Shown here: positions 21,181-30,910 of the stretch, in pieces
Numbering within the stretch: the stretch's first letter is position 1
Layout: each line of letters begins with the position of its first letter
Source: Neoceratodus forsteri
Lineage: Eukaryota > Chordata > Ceratodontiformes > Ceratodontidae
Length of the DNA stretch: 64,000 nucleotides
NCBI GenBank assembly: GCA_016271365.2
Contig: CM028130.1
Location: 473,031,501 to 473,095,500, forward strand
Reading direction: 5' to 3'
Position numbers and translations under genes: made by a program
The notes under the pieces: generated by a model
Told to the model about the DNA's origin: nothing
The model's database searches: none
The model's input: only the letters and a program-made list of their open reading frames with translations

Positions 21181-22306
21181 CCATTGCCAAATGATGTAAA
21201 ATAATCAAATCCACAGGAAAATGACCAGTAAACTGTTTGATCTATGGTAACAAGACAAAGGATGTGTTAAATTCCTGGAACACTGGCCTGGGGCATATGC
21301 AGGAAGTTAAAACCCTTTGTCAGTGTCTTCCCTTTGTTTAAATAGTTGTGAATGGTTCTCAAAGACATGCAGTTCCCTTTAGCAACAAGGTAGATGGAAA
21401 TGTGGATTCAGTTTGCACTCCCCAGGTCAGAGCTCGTAGAATATCTTAGCTGTACTGACTTTGATTGTGATGGCTTCCAAAAAAGTTGATTTATAATGAG
21501 AATCCCAATATCTGCTGGTGATGTTTTCCAGTTTCTTAGTCCAGAAAACTTTCATAGATCACATATCCAAGAATGGTCTAGTTCCTCCAAGCCAAAACAC
21601 ATGAAAATCCACAAAACTAAACTATTGACAGAGACAAACACAAACACCAGCCACACAGCCCAATATACTGTGATACTGCATAGAGTTAGAATATTGGAGT
21701 ATTCCTGGGGTAAGAAGCTGCTGCGTAGTGTTCCTTCATCCTGAGAGTTGATCCAGAAGGGCTGTAGCTGCAGAAGTGTGAGCCAAATGGGCAGTGCTGC
21801 TGCCAAACATTTGAAAGTCCAAAGCTCCTGATTGTGGATCAACATGTTGCTATGTGCTGTTCCCTGCTTCATCTGAACTGCTGCATACGTGGGTCATGTG
21901 AGCGCTGGCATTGCTGGCTGGGTCTTTGTACTTTTCATCTTTTGATTACAGTTTTTGGGTATCAAGCCTTCTCGTTTGGAATTTTAAGTTTCTCTGCATT
22001 GTGCTAGCACACAATGGTCTGTTGGGGGATTAAATTACAAGCTTGCTGATTTTCATCAATGTACCACTGAAAGAACCTGGGCAATGTAGCTACCAGGCCT
22101 GCACCAGGATTCTAGTGTAGTTCCTGGGAATCCAGAGTTAAATTCACTTGCGTCATACATGAATCGGTGGTTTTATTATTGGTACCAGTTAAGGAGTTTA
22201 TTGCACCCTGTAAACAGTTCCTGTCAGTGGGCCCCTTTGCTTAGGTGGGTGCATCTCCAAACTGTGAGGGACCTTAGGAGTATAGTGACCCACATTACAG
22301 AGTGGC
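21181..22306. other. Unassigned DNA
   Basis: I recognise no gene, repeat or RNA here. Reading frames are short and unlike known proteins. Confidence 0.4.
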
Positions 22307-22600
22307 TTATAGTGTGTTGATATATGGGAGAGTGTTAAAGGTGACTTGCAACCACTTAACTTCTTCTTTTCCAGCTGCCAGGCCTGTGTTCCAAACTAAA
22401 AGCACTGTGGTGTTTGCATTCCATTCCTGTGTGCCCTCATTTCGTATGAGCTGACTGAAGTGTTTGCTGGTGAAGATAATAACTGTTGTTGTGTTTCCTG
22501 GGGGTGGTCCATACAGTGTAGGGAGGTGGATAGGTACTGTATCCCAGAGGTGGTACTGCACAAAATCAGCCCACTCATACTCTCTGGGTGGAGGCAGCAT
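22307..22600 (-). CDS. Unidentified 97-codon open frame
   Basis: The frame encodes a peptide of balanced composition with Trp, Tyr and His scattered through it (for example EYEWADFVQYHLWDTV and NTTVLLVWNTGLAAG) and no low-complexity runs. I recognise no family. It could be an exon, the end of an unknown transposon gene, or chance. No partner frames with similar character lie near it. Confidence 0.2.
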   Translation of the reverse strand: MLPPPREYEWADFVQYHLWDTVPIHLPTLYGPPPGNTTTVIIFTSKHFSQLIRNEGTQEWNANTTVLLVWNTGLAAGKEEVKWLQVTFNTLPYINTL

Positions 22601-22985
22601 GCTACTTATTATTTATTTTGGGATGACCCCCACCGCGGGAGACAGAACAAATCAAACCCCTCAATTAAGTGCGTCCTGCACAGTCACCCAGCAAGGTGTG
22701 TGAGTTCGGTCACTGTCTTGGCCGGGTAAAACACATTTCGGATGAGGCGTTAAACCGGGTCCCATCTGCCTGGATTGGTGGTAGTTCAGGTGGATGTTAA
22801 AGATCCCATGGCACTTATCGAAAAGAGTAGGGGAATTTCCCCGGTGTCCTGGCCAAATTTCCCTCATTTACTTAAAAAAATATCACCAACAGCTTAATCT
22901 GGTTCAAGGTCAGTTGGCATTCATCTGTATCCCCCTCCCCTGGGTCGTGCCTGAAAATAGGCAAGATTTGTCTAGTGCACTTACC
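22601..22985 (+). repeat. SINE/LINE-tail-like repeat with conserved core
   Basis: The stretch contains GATGAGGCGTTAAACCGGGT, AAAGATCCCATGGCACTTAT and CCGGTGTCCTGGCCAA, blocks I recall from a dispersed vertebrate repeat found in fish, lungfish and amphibians. The usual A/T-rich end is here replaced by AAATAAATAAA. The family name is uncertain. I see no clear tRNA-like promoter. Confidence 0.5.
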
Positions 22986-23520
22986 CGGTCAACAAAAACG
23001 AAATAAATAAAAATAAATAAATTTTGAAATGTAGTGGGAATGCAAAAATTTGGAATATGGTGGGAATACACATTTTTGGAATGTGACGAAAATGGGCAAT
23101 TTTGGAACATGGAAGTGACACACAATTTTGGAATGTGCCAGGAGAGTACAATTTCATAATGTGGCTAGGAAACACACTTTCAGAAGGTGGTGGAAATGCA
23201 TAATTTTGGAAAGTGGCGAGGAGGAGCATTTTTTCAGAATGTAAGGAGGATGCACAATTTTGGAATATAATAGTGAAAAATTTCAGAATGTGGCAGGGAT
23301 GCAAAATTTCAGAATGTGGCTGGGACACACAGTGTCAGATTATGGCAGGGACATGAAATTTCGAGAATGGCAGTGATGTACAATTTGGAATGTTAACAGG
23401 GAGGCACAATTTAAACATGGCAGCAACACAGTTTCAGAATGTGGCACTGGCACTCAACTTTGGAAAATCTTTGGGAAGGCGGAACATGCAATTTTGGAAT
23501 GTGGTGGAGACATGGGCTCG
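22986..23520. repeat. Diverged ~33-bp minisatellite
   Basis: About 15 imperfect units with the theme TTTTGGAATGTGGC(A)GGGA(C/A)ACACAA. The same theme recurs on the other side of DIRS-a1 at 30480-30910, partly inverted, so a1 seems to lie between two parts of one older repeat field. Confidence 0.7.
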
Positions 23521-23668
23521 ATTCTCATATCGAGCTTAGATCAGCATGGCTACAGCAAACAACAGCTTGTGCTGCAGCCCAATCTTGGGGACCCTGCACC
23601 TGTTTCTCTAGGGGCAGGGTCCCAGCGGCTAAGTCCTGCTGCTTGTGGCAAACATGGCTAACTGCCGA

Positions 23669-23711
23669 AAGAAAAAATTACTCACCTTAGTAATGTTGTT
23701 TCTTCTAATGG
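23669..23711 (-). repeat. DIRS-a1 left terminal extension with ATTAC-N8-GTAAT
   Basis: These 43 bp are absent from the right terminus. ATTAC (23677-23681) and GTAAT (23690-23694) form an inverted pair around TCACCTTA. Read in the sense (minus) direction the spacer gives AAGGTGAGT, a good 5' splice-site match. Confidence 0.8.
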
Positions 23712-23865
23712 AGTCTTGCTATATTATGACATATGCAGTGAGTCCCAACCTTCTAACTGCTCCGGAGGTGAAAGAGTTAACTTTCCATGCCAGGCATGGA
23801 ACGCTGAGCTCGAGCTCGGTTGAAAACTCTGTCTGTTGTTCTTCAAACTCAAACTGTCAGATCTT
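23712..23865 (-). repeat. DIRS-a1 left inverted terminal repeat
   Basis: Matches 29112-29275 in inverted orientation over GTCTTGCTATATTATGAC, CCATGCCAGGCATGG, CGAGCTCG and CTTCAAACTCAAACTGTCAG. It contains two short palindromes, CCATGCC-GGCATGG and GAGCTCGAGCTC. Confidence 0.85.
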
Positions 23866-24120
23866 TATGAGCTAATCTCACTAAGGTCCAGTGTGGAAGC
23901 TGTAAACCTACACTAGCCAACTGGCTACTAAATATAAGAACACATTTTTTGGTCCCAAAACAAATACTCAAGTCAGGAGACCCAAAAAATGAAAAACACA
24001 ACACCCAGTCACCCCCAAAAAAGGAGGGGTGAGAAAACAAGGTGGGCATCTACTAAGTGCCAACACTGCACTGCCACCAACATCCAAAAACAGAGGTTCT
24101 GAGGAGGGGCAGGCGGGGAG

Positions 24121-24220
24121 GTCATAATGCGTAAGACTCAATTAGAAGAAACAACATTACTAAGGTGAGTAATTTTTCTTCAAACAACATGAAGTCTTGC
24201 TATATCATGACTTATATGCA
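24121..24220. repeat. DIRS-a1 internal complementary region
   Basis: The left arm is the reverse complement of the left terminus (23669 onward) and ends CTT at 24180. The right arm starting there (CTTCAAACAACATGAAGTC) is the reverse complement of the right terminus (to 29285). It lies between the YR gene and the left repeat, the standard DIRS position. Confidence 0.9.
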
Positions 24221-24249
24221 TAATGCACAACAGTACCTCCATGGAGGGA

Positions 24250-25440
24250 CAGAACCTACTTAGGAAATAGGCTCTGAAGCACAGCTGTGCCAAACCGAGC
24301 ATCACTCCTAGCCTGGATGTCCAGAGAGTAATGCTTGGTAAAAGTGTGAACTGTTTTTCAGGTAGCTGCTTGACAAATCTCTAGAATGGGGATGTCCCTG
24401 GCAGCAGTCAGGGAAGCAGCTGTACCTCTGGTAGAGTGAGCCCTCAGGCCTGAGGAAGGAACCTTACCCAGCTTTTCATAACAGAATGGATACAAGAGAC
24501 AATCCACCTGGCAATGGATCTTTTACTGGCAGGTTCCTTTACCAACCTCACCATAAGTGAGGAACAGTTGGAGGAGTCAAACCGGTGACCCTTGATGCAG
24601 CTCAATGTAGTAACTAAGGGCTCTCTTCACATCTAAGCTGTGCAGCCTCCTCTCACCAGAGGAGGAATGGTCAGTGAAGTACACTGGAAGAAATAGATTG
24701 ATTAAGGTGGAAATCTGAAACCACCTTAGGCAAGAACTTCCTGTTAGTCCTGAGGACCACCTTATCTCTATGAAGGAGATAAAATCAGGCTCCACTGACA
24801 AAGCTTGTAATTCACTTATGCGTCTGGCAGAAGTGATGGCTACCAAAACACAGTCTTCCAAGTCAAATACTTAAGCTCTGCTGAAGACAAGGGCTCAAAG
24901 GAGGTTGCATAAGCTGAGCAATGCAAACATTAAGATCCCAGGCGAGGGTAGGGTCCCTGAATGGAGGGTTGGTGTGAATAAATTCCTTAAAAACTTAGAG
25001 AATACAGGATCAGCTGAAAGAAGAGGGTTTACCTGCTGAAATGAAAGCAGACACAGCTGCCAAATGCACCTTTAGGGTAGCTGGTCTCAGCCCCAAATGT
25101 TTAAATGGACCATATAATCCAGGACTGTGGGTAAATCAGCAGATTCTGGGGAAATATGCTGCCCACAGCACCATATAGAAAACCTCTTCCATTTGGGATT
25201 GTAAGTAGCCCTGGTGGAAGGCTTCCTAGAAGCCTTCAATATATCCATTACACATTGGGAGAGGTGTAGATCAGCAAACTCTAACTCTTCAAGAGCCAGG
25301 CCTTGAGATTGAGAGATTTGAGGTTCGGGTACCAAACCCTTCCCTGAGCACAGGTTAACAGATTGTGATTCCTGGGAAGACACAGGGGAAGATGGACTGC
25401 TAAGGACAGTAGGAGTGGATACCAGGGTTGTCTGGCCCAA
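24250..25440 (-). pseudogene. DIRS-a1 tyrosine recombinase
   Basis: The N-terminal DNA-binding part (25440-25087) has KPSTRATYNPKWKRFSIW. The catalytic domain shows ITSARRISELQAL (first Arg, near 24820), the HSTR box near 24435 and the HTFTKHY tyrosine motif near 24345, so the R...HxxR...Y set is present. Frameshifts near 25080, 24850 and 24570 separate the parts. The enzyme would join the circular DNA copy to the genome. Copy a2 preserves the C-terminal half in one frame. Confidence 0.85.
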
Positions 25441-26187
25441 TCTGGAGCAATCAGAATCCTTTGCAGGATTGAGATCTGATTTTGACTAACACTTTGAACA
25501 GGAAAGGAAGGGGAAAGCAAAACTTCCCTTCCCAATTGAGAACTAAGGCATCCAGAGGGACTGAGCCCAACACTGGGGGCCTGCAGCAAAAAAGGGGAAG
25601 TTGGTGATTGTCTGGGGCTGCAAAAAGATCTATCTGCGGGGTGCCCCATCTGGCAAATATTACCCCAGGACCAGGGGATCCAGTGACCATTCGTGATGGC
25701 CCTGGGAAATCCTGCTGAGAGCATCTGCCAGGACATTGTCCTTGCCTGGGAGGTGAACTGCCGTAAGGGAGGTGTTCAGGAAGTAGCCAGAGACCACAAC
25801 ATCATTGCTTGATTGCACAAGGCCGTGACCAGTGCCTCCTTAGTTGATGTACCACATTGTAGTGGTGTTGTCTGTTCTGACCTGTACAACTTTGTTCTGA
25901 ACAGATTTGGAGAAAGCTTGAAGTGCTAGAAAAACTGCTCTGAGCTCCAACAGGTTGATGTGGAGCAGAGATTCCTGAGGGGACCACAGTCCCTGGGTAG
26001 TGAGGTCGCCCATGTGAGCTCCCCACCCCAAGAGGGATGCATCTGTAGTAAGGATTAAAGAGTGAGACTGAGTGACAAAGGGAACCCCTTGTCTCAGGTT
26101 GTTCTGATCCTGCCACCACTGTAGGGCTTGGATCAGGGTTGGAGTTACTAGGATCAACTTGGTTAGGGGTCCTTTCTTTGAGACCAA
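25441..26187 (-). pseudogene. DIRS-a1 RNase H and methyltransferase-like region
   Basis: TDASLLGWGA, LHINLLELRAVFLAL and VRTDNTTTMWYIN (26187-25840) are the RNase H core with its acidic residues. After a break near 25830, WGTPQIDLFAAPDNHQLPLF (near 25650) matches the Dam-like methyltransferase segment of DIRS polyproteins. I do not see a standard DPPY in this copy, so the second activity is doubtful. Confidence 0.75.
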
Positions 26188-27100
26188 AGGCTCTCAAATG
26201 GAACTGGATGACCCTCATCTGAAATCTTCTCCTTGCACTACTACTGTAGAAGCAGCCATGTGTCCCAGGGCTGCAGAAAATGCCTTGCTGGTCGAGAGAC
26301 CTGCAGGGTGAATGAGGAGGCCAGAGAGACCAGGGTCCTTGCCTGTCCAAAGGAAGGAAGGCTCTGGCTTCCTCTGTGTTCAGTTCTGCGCCTATGAAGG
26401 TGAGAAGCTGGACAGGCTCTAGAACTGACTTTGGAAGATTCAGAAGGAAACCTAGAGAGGTAAGCAGTTGCTGAGTTATCTGAAGATGTAACGACTTGGT
26501 CTGGAGACTGGCCTACTATGAGCCAGTAGTCCAGGTAAGGAAAGATGGCAATTTTTGCCTTCTTAGGTGAGCAACTGCTACTGCCAGGCATTTTGTGAAT
26601 ACCCTTGGAGCAGAGGTGAGCCAAAGGGCATTGCTCTGAACTGGTAATAGCCTGAGGGCAGCTCGAACCTGAGGTACTTTCGATGGGAGCTTCTGATGAG
26701 AATATGGAAGTAGGCATCCTTGAGGTCCAGGAGCGTAGCCAGTCCCTGGCCTTAAGAGGTAGAATAATTCCCAGAGTCACCATTTTGAATTTTGGTTTAA
26801 AGGTGCTTGTTTAAGTATCTGAGATCCAGGATGGGCGCCATTCTCCTGTCTTTTGGGGGGAAGTACCTGGAGTACAATCCTTTGCCCTGGTGTGAGGTTG
26901 GAACCCTTTCCATGGCTCTGAGAGCCAGGAGGGTAGAGATTTCTGCCTTTAGGGCAAGTGCCTCTGATGGATTTGCAGGTGGAAAGGATCTGGTTCTCAT
27001 CTTTGGAAATGTTTTGAAGCTGAGAACCAGTCCCTGGCTTACTACTTCCAGGACCCACTTGCCTGATGTTAGAGACTTCCAGTCCTGGACGAAGTAAGCC
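26188..27100 (-). pseudogene. DIRS-a1 reverse transcriptase with YLDY site
   Basis: The entry block SGKWVLEVVSQGL (near 27060) leads to PILDLRYLNKHL near 26830 and then, over several frames, the palm. The catalytic motif at 26526-26537 reads YLDY, where a2 and b1 have YLDD, so the second metal-binding aspartate is lost by one base change. Downstream thumb and connection sequences are heavily frameshifted. Confidence 0.85.
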
Positions 27101-28733
27101 AGCCTGCCCCCCACAGGTAGTTGAGAATCGGCCCTGGCCACCCCATCAGGGTGTCTGCTTGGCAGGGACTTTGGGCTGAGGGGTGGAAGCAGGCCTGCTT
27201 GTACCCCATCTACCTCTCCCTCTAAAGAATCCCCTCTGGACGTAAGCTGAAGAGGAGGCCTGGGCTTGGTAAAAAGGCCTATGAAAAGGCCTGCCCCTGC
27301 ACCTGGAAGGCTGCCTTTGAGGAGTGGCCTGCCTTTCCTTGGCCTGTGCACTCCTATAGGTGGTCCTATACTCATCCATTTTCTTCATGTAATTCTCTAT
27401 CTGCTCCCCAAACAGGGAATTACCCACAACAGGAAAATCCATGGCCTTAGTCTGGGTATCCTGTGACAGGCTAGTACATCTGAGCCAAGCCATTCTGCGA
27501 AGTGCCACAGATGTAGCCATGACTCTTGATGACACATCATTAGAGTCCACTGCAGCATGGAATTGCACCTTAGATGCCTCAATACCATCAGCAGCCACCT
27601 GCTCCAACTCCTTGGCAAGCTGGCCAGGGACCTGTTTTGCTAGAGCCATAACAATATCCCATCTGGTTCTGGTATCTAGCAACATAAGTCATATAATTTG
27701 CCTGTCTGAGTCCCAAGGATGCTGCCATGTACTGTTTCTTTGCCAGCATCAATCCTCCTGGAGTCCTTGTCAGGGGTGTGAAGCCAAGGGAATATTTGCC
27801 TTGTCTCGGCTGCAGCCTGCACTACTAACATGGCTGCATTGTTGTGTAAGGAACTCCGTATCAGAGCCTGACAATGTGTACCTCTTGTCCATTCTCTTAT
27901 CCACAGGAGGTATAGTGTGAGGAGTTTTTAGAATTTTACTGTCTGTTTCCCAAAGATTTATGCAAAGGAATAGACAGTCTCTAGACTCTGGGATATCCAT
28001 CATTTCCACATAGTCAGGCTCCTCTTGATCATCACAGCCTCCTCCATAGGGAGCTGGAGGTTTCAACCACTTTTTATAAAACATAAAATGAGAGGGACTC
28101 AGAAAGCCTAGGAGGAGACACTCCTGAAGGTCTGTCTGGGGAGATGTCCGGTTTAATGGGCACATCCAGACTTTCAAATCCACATTCACTCTCCTCATAC
28201 TCCTCTTCCCCCTCCTCCAGTTCATAAAATTCCTCTAAATCATACTCTTGAACCGGTGGAACCGTCCGAACCGTACGCTTACCTGATGGTGCCGGTTCGG
28301 TCGGAACTGGGGAAAGCAACTGGAAAATTTTAATCGCTTTGGCTATTTCTTCAGCAGTTGGAGAGGAAAGTTTTGGCTCCACAACAGCTGATTTCCTAGA
28401 TCCTTTCAGCTGGAACCAACTCCTCCGGTCGGCTCTCCTCTTGCCGAGGAAGTCTCGCTCTGGTCAGAGGCACTCCCTCCGGTTGGTTTCAACCGAACCG
28501 GGCTGGCCATCTGGGTCAGCGGACTTTTGAGCCTCCTTTCCTGAACCTACCAACTCTCTTTTCCAGGGTAGCTGCAGGAAAATTTTTGCAAATCTGGCAG
28601 TCTGCATTGAGGTGGTCAAACCCCAGACAATAAACACAGGTGGTGTGGGGGTCAGCCTTGGCAAAGACTTCCCCACAGACACTGCAGTGTTGAAACCCAG
28701 TGGGCGCGTTTTTCTTTTGGGTTTCTCAGACAT
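27101..28733 (-). pseudogene. DIRS-a1 gag
   Basis: The start at 28733 (MSEKPKRK) opens a Cys/His cluster that is frameshifted here but readable in a2 as C..C......H..C..CLG..H....C..C. Then come an AEEIAKAIKI helix and acidic Glu/Tyr block (28340-28180), a DKRMDKRYTLSGSDTEFLTQQ motif near 27880, the KAMDFPVVGNSLFG motif near 27440 and a basic tail (QPSRCRGRPFHRPFYQAQ). Role: RNA-binding particle protein. Three or more frameshifts. Confidence 0.75.
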
Positions 28734-28779
28734 AGTGCCAGTCCTAACCAAACTTGCCGTTTATGGCAATCCGCCAGCA

Positions 28780-29060
28780 AGACCCTCTTATCGGTTCCCA
28801 ACCGTGTCACCAGGTTGTGGAAAAACCGTAATAAATCCGTTTTTTAGAACCGATAAGAACCAGTAACCACACTCTAAAAGACAGATTAATATATTTTAAA
28901 ACAACCTGATCGGTTCAAACCGAACCGATAAACCGTTACAGTTCCACACAGAAGGAATAAATGTAAAACCTATCTAGTACTCACAATACCACAGACAGAG
29001 CTTGAACCGACCGGTTGCGGTTTAAATTCGGTCAAAAGCGAGAAAATAATACTTTAACCG
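28780..29060 (-). promoter_or_regulatory. AACCG/CGGTT-dense leader of DIRS-a1
   Basis: At least ten AACCG or CGGTT pentamers lie in ~280 bp between gag and the right terminal repeat, several in close pairs (GAACCGACCGGTTGCGGTTT; AAACCGAACCGATAAACCG). The a2 leader (51420-51730) keeps the same arrangement. They may be transcription-factor sites (the Grainyhead/CP2 family favours AACCGGTT-like sites) or RNA packaging signals; both are inference. Confidence 0.45.
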
Positions 29061-29111
29061 ACAAAATGAAATGAGCAGAAGGAGAAAATCTCGGAGCGAC
29101 TGTTCAGTAGA

Positions 29112-29285
29112 TGGAGAAAAATCTGACAGTTTGAGTTTGAAGAACAACAGACAGAGTTTTCAACCGAGCTCGAGCTCAGCGTTCCATGCCTGGCATGGAA
29201 AGTTAACTCTTTCACCTCCGGAGCAGTTCAAGGTTGGGACTCACTGCATATGTCATAATATAGCAAGACTTCATGTTGTTTGAAG
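29112..29285 (-). repeat. DIRS-a1 right terminal repeat (5' end)
   Basis: Inverted match of 23712-23865, ending CATGTTGTTTGAAG at 29285. Its outer 17 bp have no match in the left repeat but do match the ICR. Confidence 0.85.
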
Positions 29286-29882
29286 AGCGGCACACTGGGA
29301 GGGTCTACACGCATGCAGGGCAGCTGTGTGCCAGTCTAGACTCGGGTGGTCGAGCAGTCCCCACCCCAATCCCCGATGGTGCCAACAGTAATACTAAAAT
29401 GCATATACTCTGTTACCACTGTTAACATTAAAATGGTATTGCACATGCCCCACCTTCCTGGTCCCCTGATGCTGGTGATTGTAATAATACAATCCCCCCC
29501 TCTCCGAACCCGACCTTGCCTGTAACAAAACTAATTTGTTCTCATGCCCCCTCCCTGACCCCAAAGGTGCAGCACTACTATCATTAATCATAGCTGGCAC
29601 CCAGCACAGCCCACCTCACACTTCTGGGGTTGGCTGCCGACTGGACTGTAAGTGAGCCTACTGTAATGTAGCAAGATGTGCAGCGGTACACACATTACAG
29701 AAGCTCAGTGACGGATTCAGTCGGCAACCAACCCCGCAGAAAGGAATAAGCCATGGTGAGCTAACAACTGATTAATGATAGTAGTTCTGTCACCTTTGAG
29801 GTCGAAATAAAGAAACATGAAACAGTATTTTATTTACTAGCAGAATGAGAATTCGAGAAGTGAGCTTATTTATTACATTCAC
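29286..29882. other. Mostly unassigned DNA with minisatellite remnants
   Basis: At about 29390-29490 parts of the 57-bp repeat found at 29883-30170 appear in inverted orientation (TTAACATTAAAATGGTATTG, GCACATGCCCC). I see nothing else I can name. Confidence 0.4.
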
Positions 29883-30170
29883 CAACATCAGGGGATCGAA
29901 GGGCATGTGCAGTACTCTTTAATAATATGATGGCAACATCGGGGATCAGGAAGGGGGCATGTGCACTACTGTTTTAAAATTAATGGTGGCAACATGGGGG
30001 ATCAGGAGGAAGGCATGTAAATACAGTTTTAATATTACTGGTGGCAACATCAGGGGATTGGGAAGGGGGCATGTGCAGTACTGTTTTAACATTAACGGTG
30101 GCAACATCAGGGGATTGGGAAGGGGGCATGTGAAATAAATTTTTATAGTTAACAGTGGCAACATCGGGGA
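29883..30170. repeat. ~57-bp tandem repeat, about five units
   Basis: Units begin CAACATC(A)GGGGA at 29883, 29934, 29990, 30045, 30102 and 30159, giving periods of 51-58 bp. Each carries GGGGGCATGTG and a TTTTAA(C/A)ATTAA stretch. Confidence 0.8.
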
Positions 30171-30479
30171 CTGAAGACTGTGTGGCATATTGCCACAAAC
30201 AGGCAACACTCCCCAAGATGAATATTCTAAGTACCCTTGGGGACAGTTTACAGAATCCTATTTACGGGGATGTGTCAGCTTGCATCTGCCACATGCCCCC
30301 TAGCACCATGTCGCAGCCCTTTTTTGGGTGTACCAGCGGAGCAAGCCCTTTTTAGGGCAGGCAGCCTGTGGTTGACACAAGCTGCCTTTGTGAATAACAG
30401 GGAGCAGTGTTTGACACAAGGTGCCACTTGTACCAATTATGTTTGATGCAGACACCTTGCATCAAACTTAGGGCTTTGA

Positions 30480-30910
30480 GAATTGAGCCTGTGCACTTTT
30501 GGAATATGGCAGGAACCCGCAATGTCAAAATGTGGCAGGGACACACAATATCAGAATGCAGTGGGGATGTGATGCACAGTTTTGAAATGTGTTGAGTACA
30601 ATATGTACAATTTTGGAATGTGGCAGAGACAAGTAATATCAGAATAAAATGGTGTATTCTGTCACATTATGGCAGTGTGCATCCCCACCATATTCTGAAA
30701 GAGTCAGTCCCCAGCAAATTCCTAGATGTGTATCCTGTTCACCTTCTAAGATTGAGTGCCCCACAATATTTTGAGATTGTGCATTTCTGACACATCCCAA
30801 CCAGCACTCTGAAATTGTGCACCACCATGACATTCCCTACTGTAGTTTTGTCTAGCGCTGCATTCCAAAACCACCTTCTGCCGCATCCCGAAGTACAGTA
30901 CCATGCATCT
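30480..30910. repeat. Diverged ~33-bp minisatellite, right block
   Basis: Units of TTTTGGAATGTGGCAG type run forward from 30490 to 30645. Their complements (CATTCC, CCCCACAATATTTTGAGATT) run inverted from 30660 to 30910. It is the same family as 22986-23520. Confidence 0.6.

Larger units (their letters stand above)
23669..29285 (-). mobile_element. DIRS-a1: full-length DIRS retrotransposon (5.6 kb)
   Basis: This is the clearest complete DIRS copy: left extension and inverted terminal repeat (23669-23865), ICR (24121-24220), and minus-strand gag, RT, RNase H, methyltransferase-like and YR regions, ending with the right repeat (29112-29285). AAG occurs at both outer ends and once in the ICR centre, as expected if a trinucleotide is shared in the circle junction. 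Genes are broken by several frameshifts and a mutated RT site. Sister copy a2 lies at 46296-51934. Confidence 0.9.

Noticed and set aside
22986..23328. Open frame of 115 codons on the minus strand within the minisatellite
   Set aside because: The peptide is a translation of the ~33-bp repeat and has no other support.
24250..25440. Bacterial-type integron or phage integrase
   Set aside because: The tyrosine recombinase is part of a complete DIRS element with RT and RNase H.
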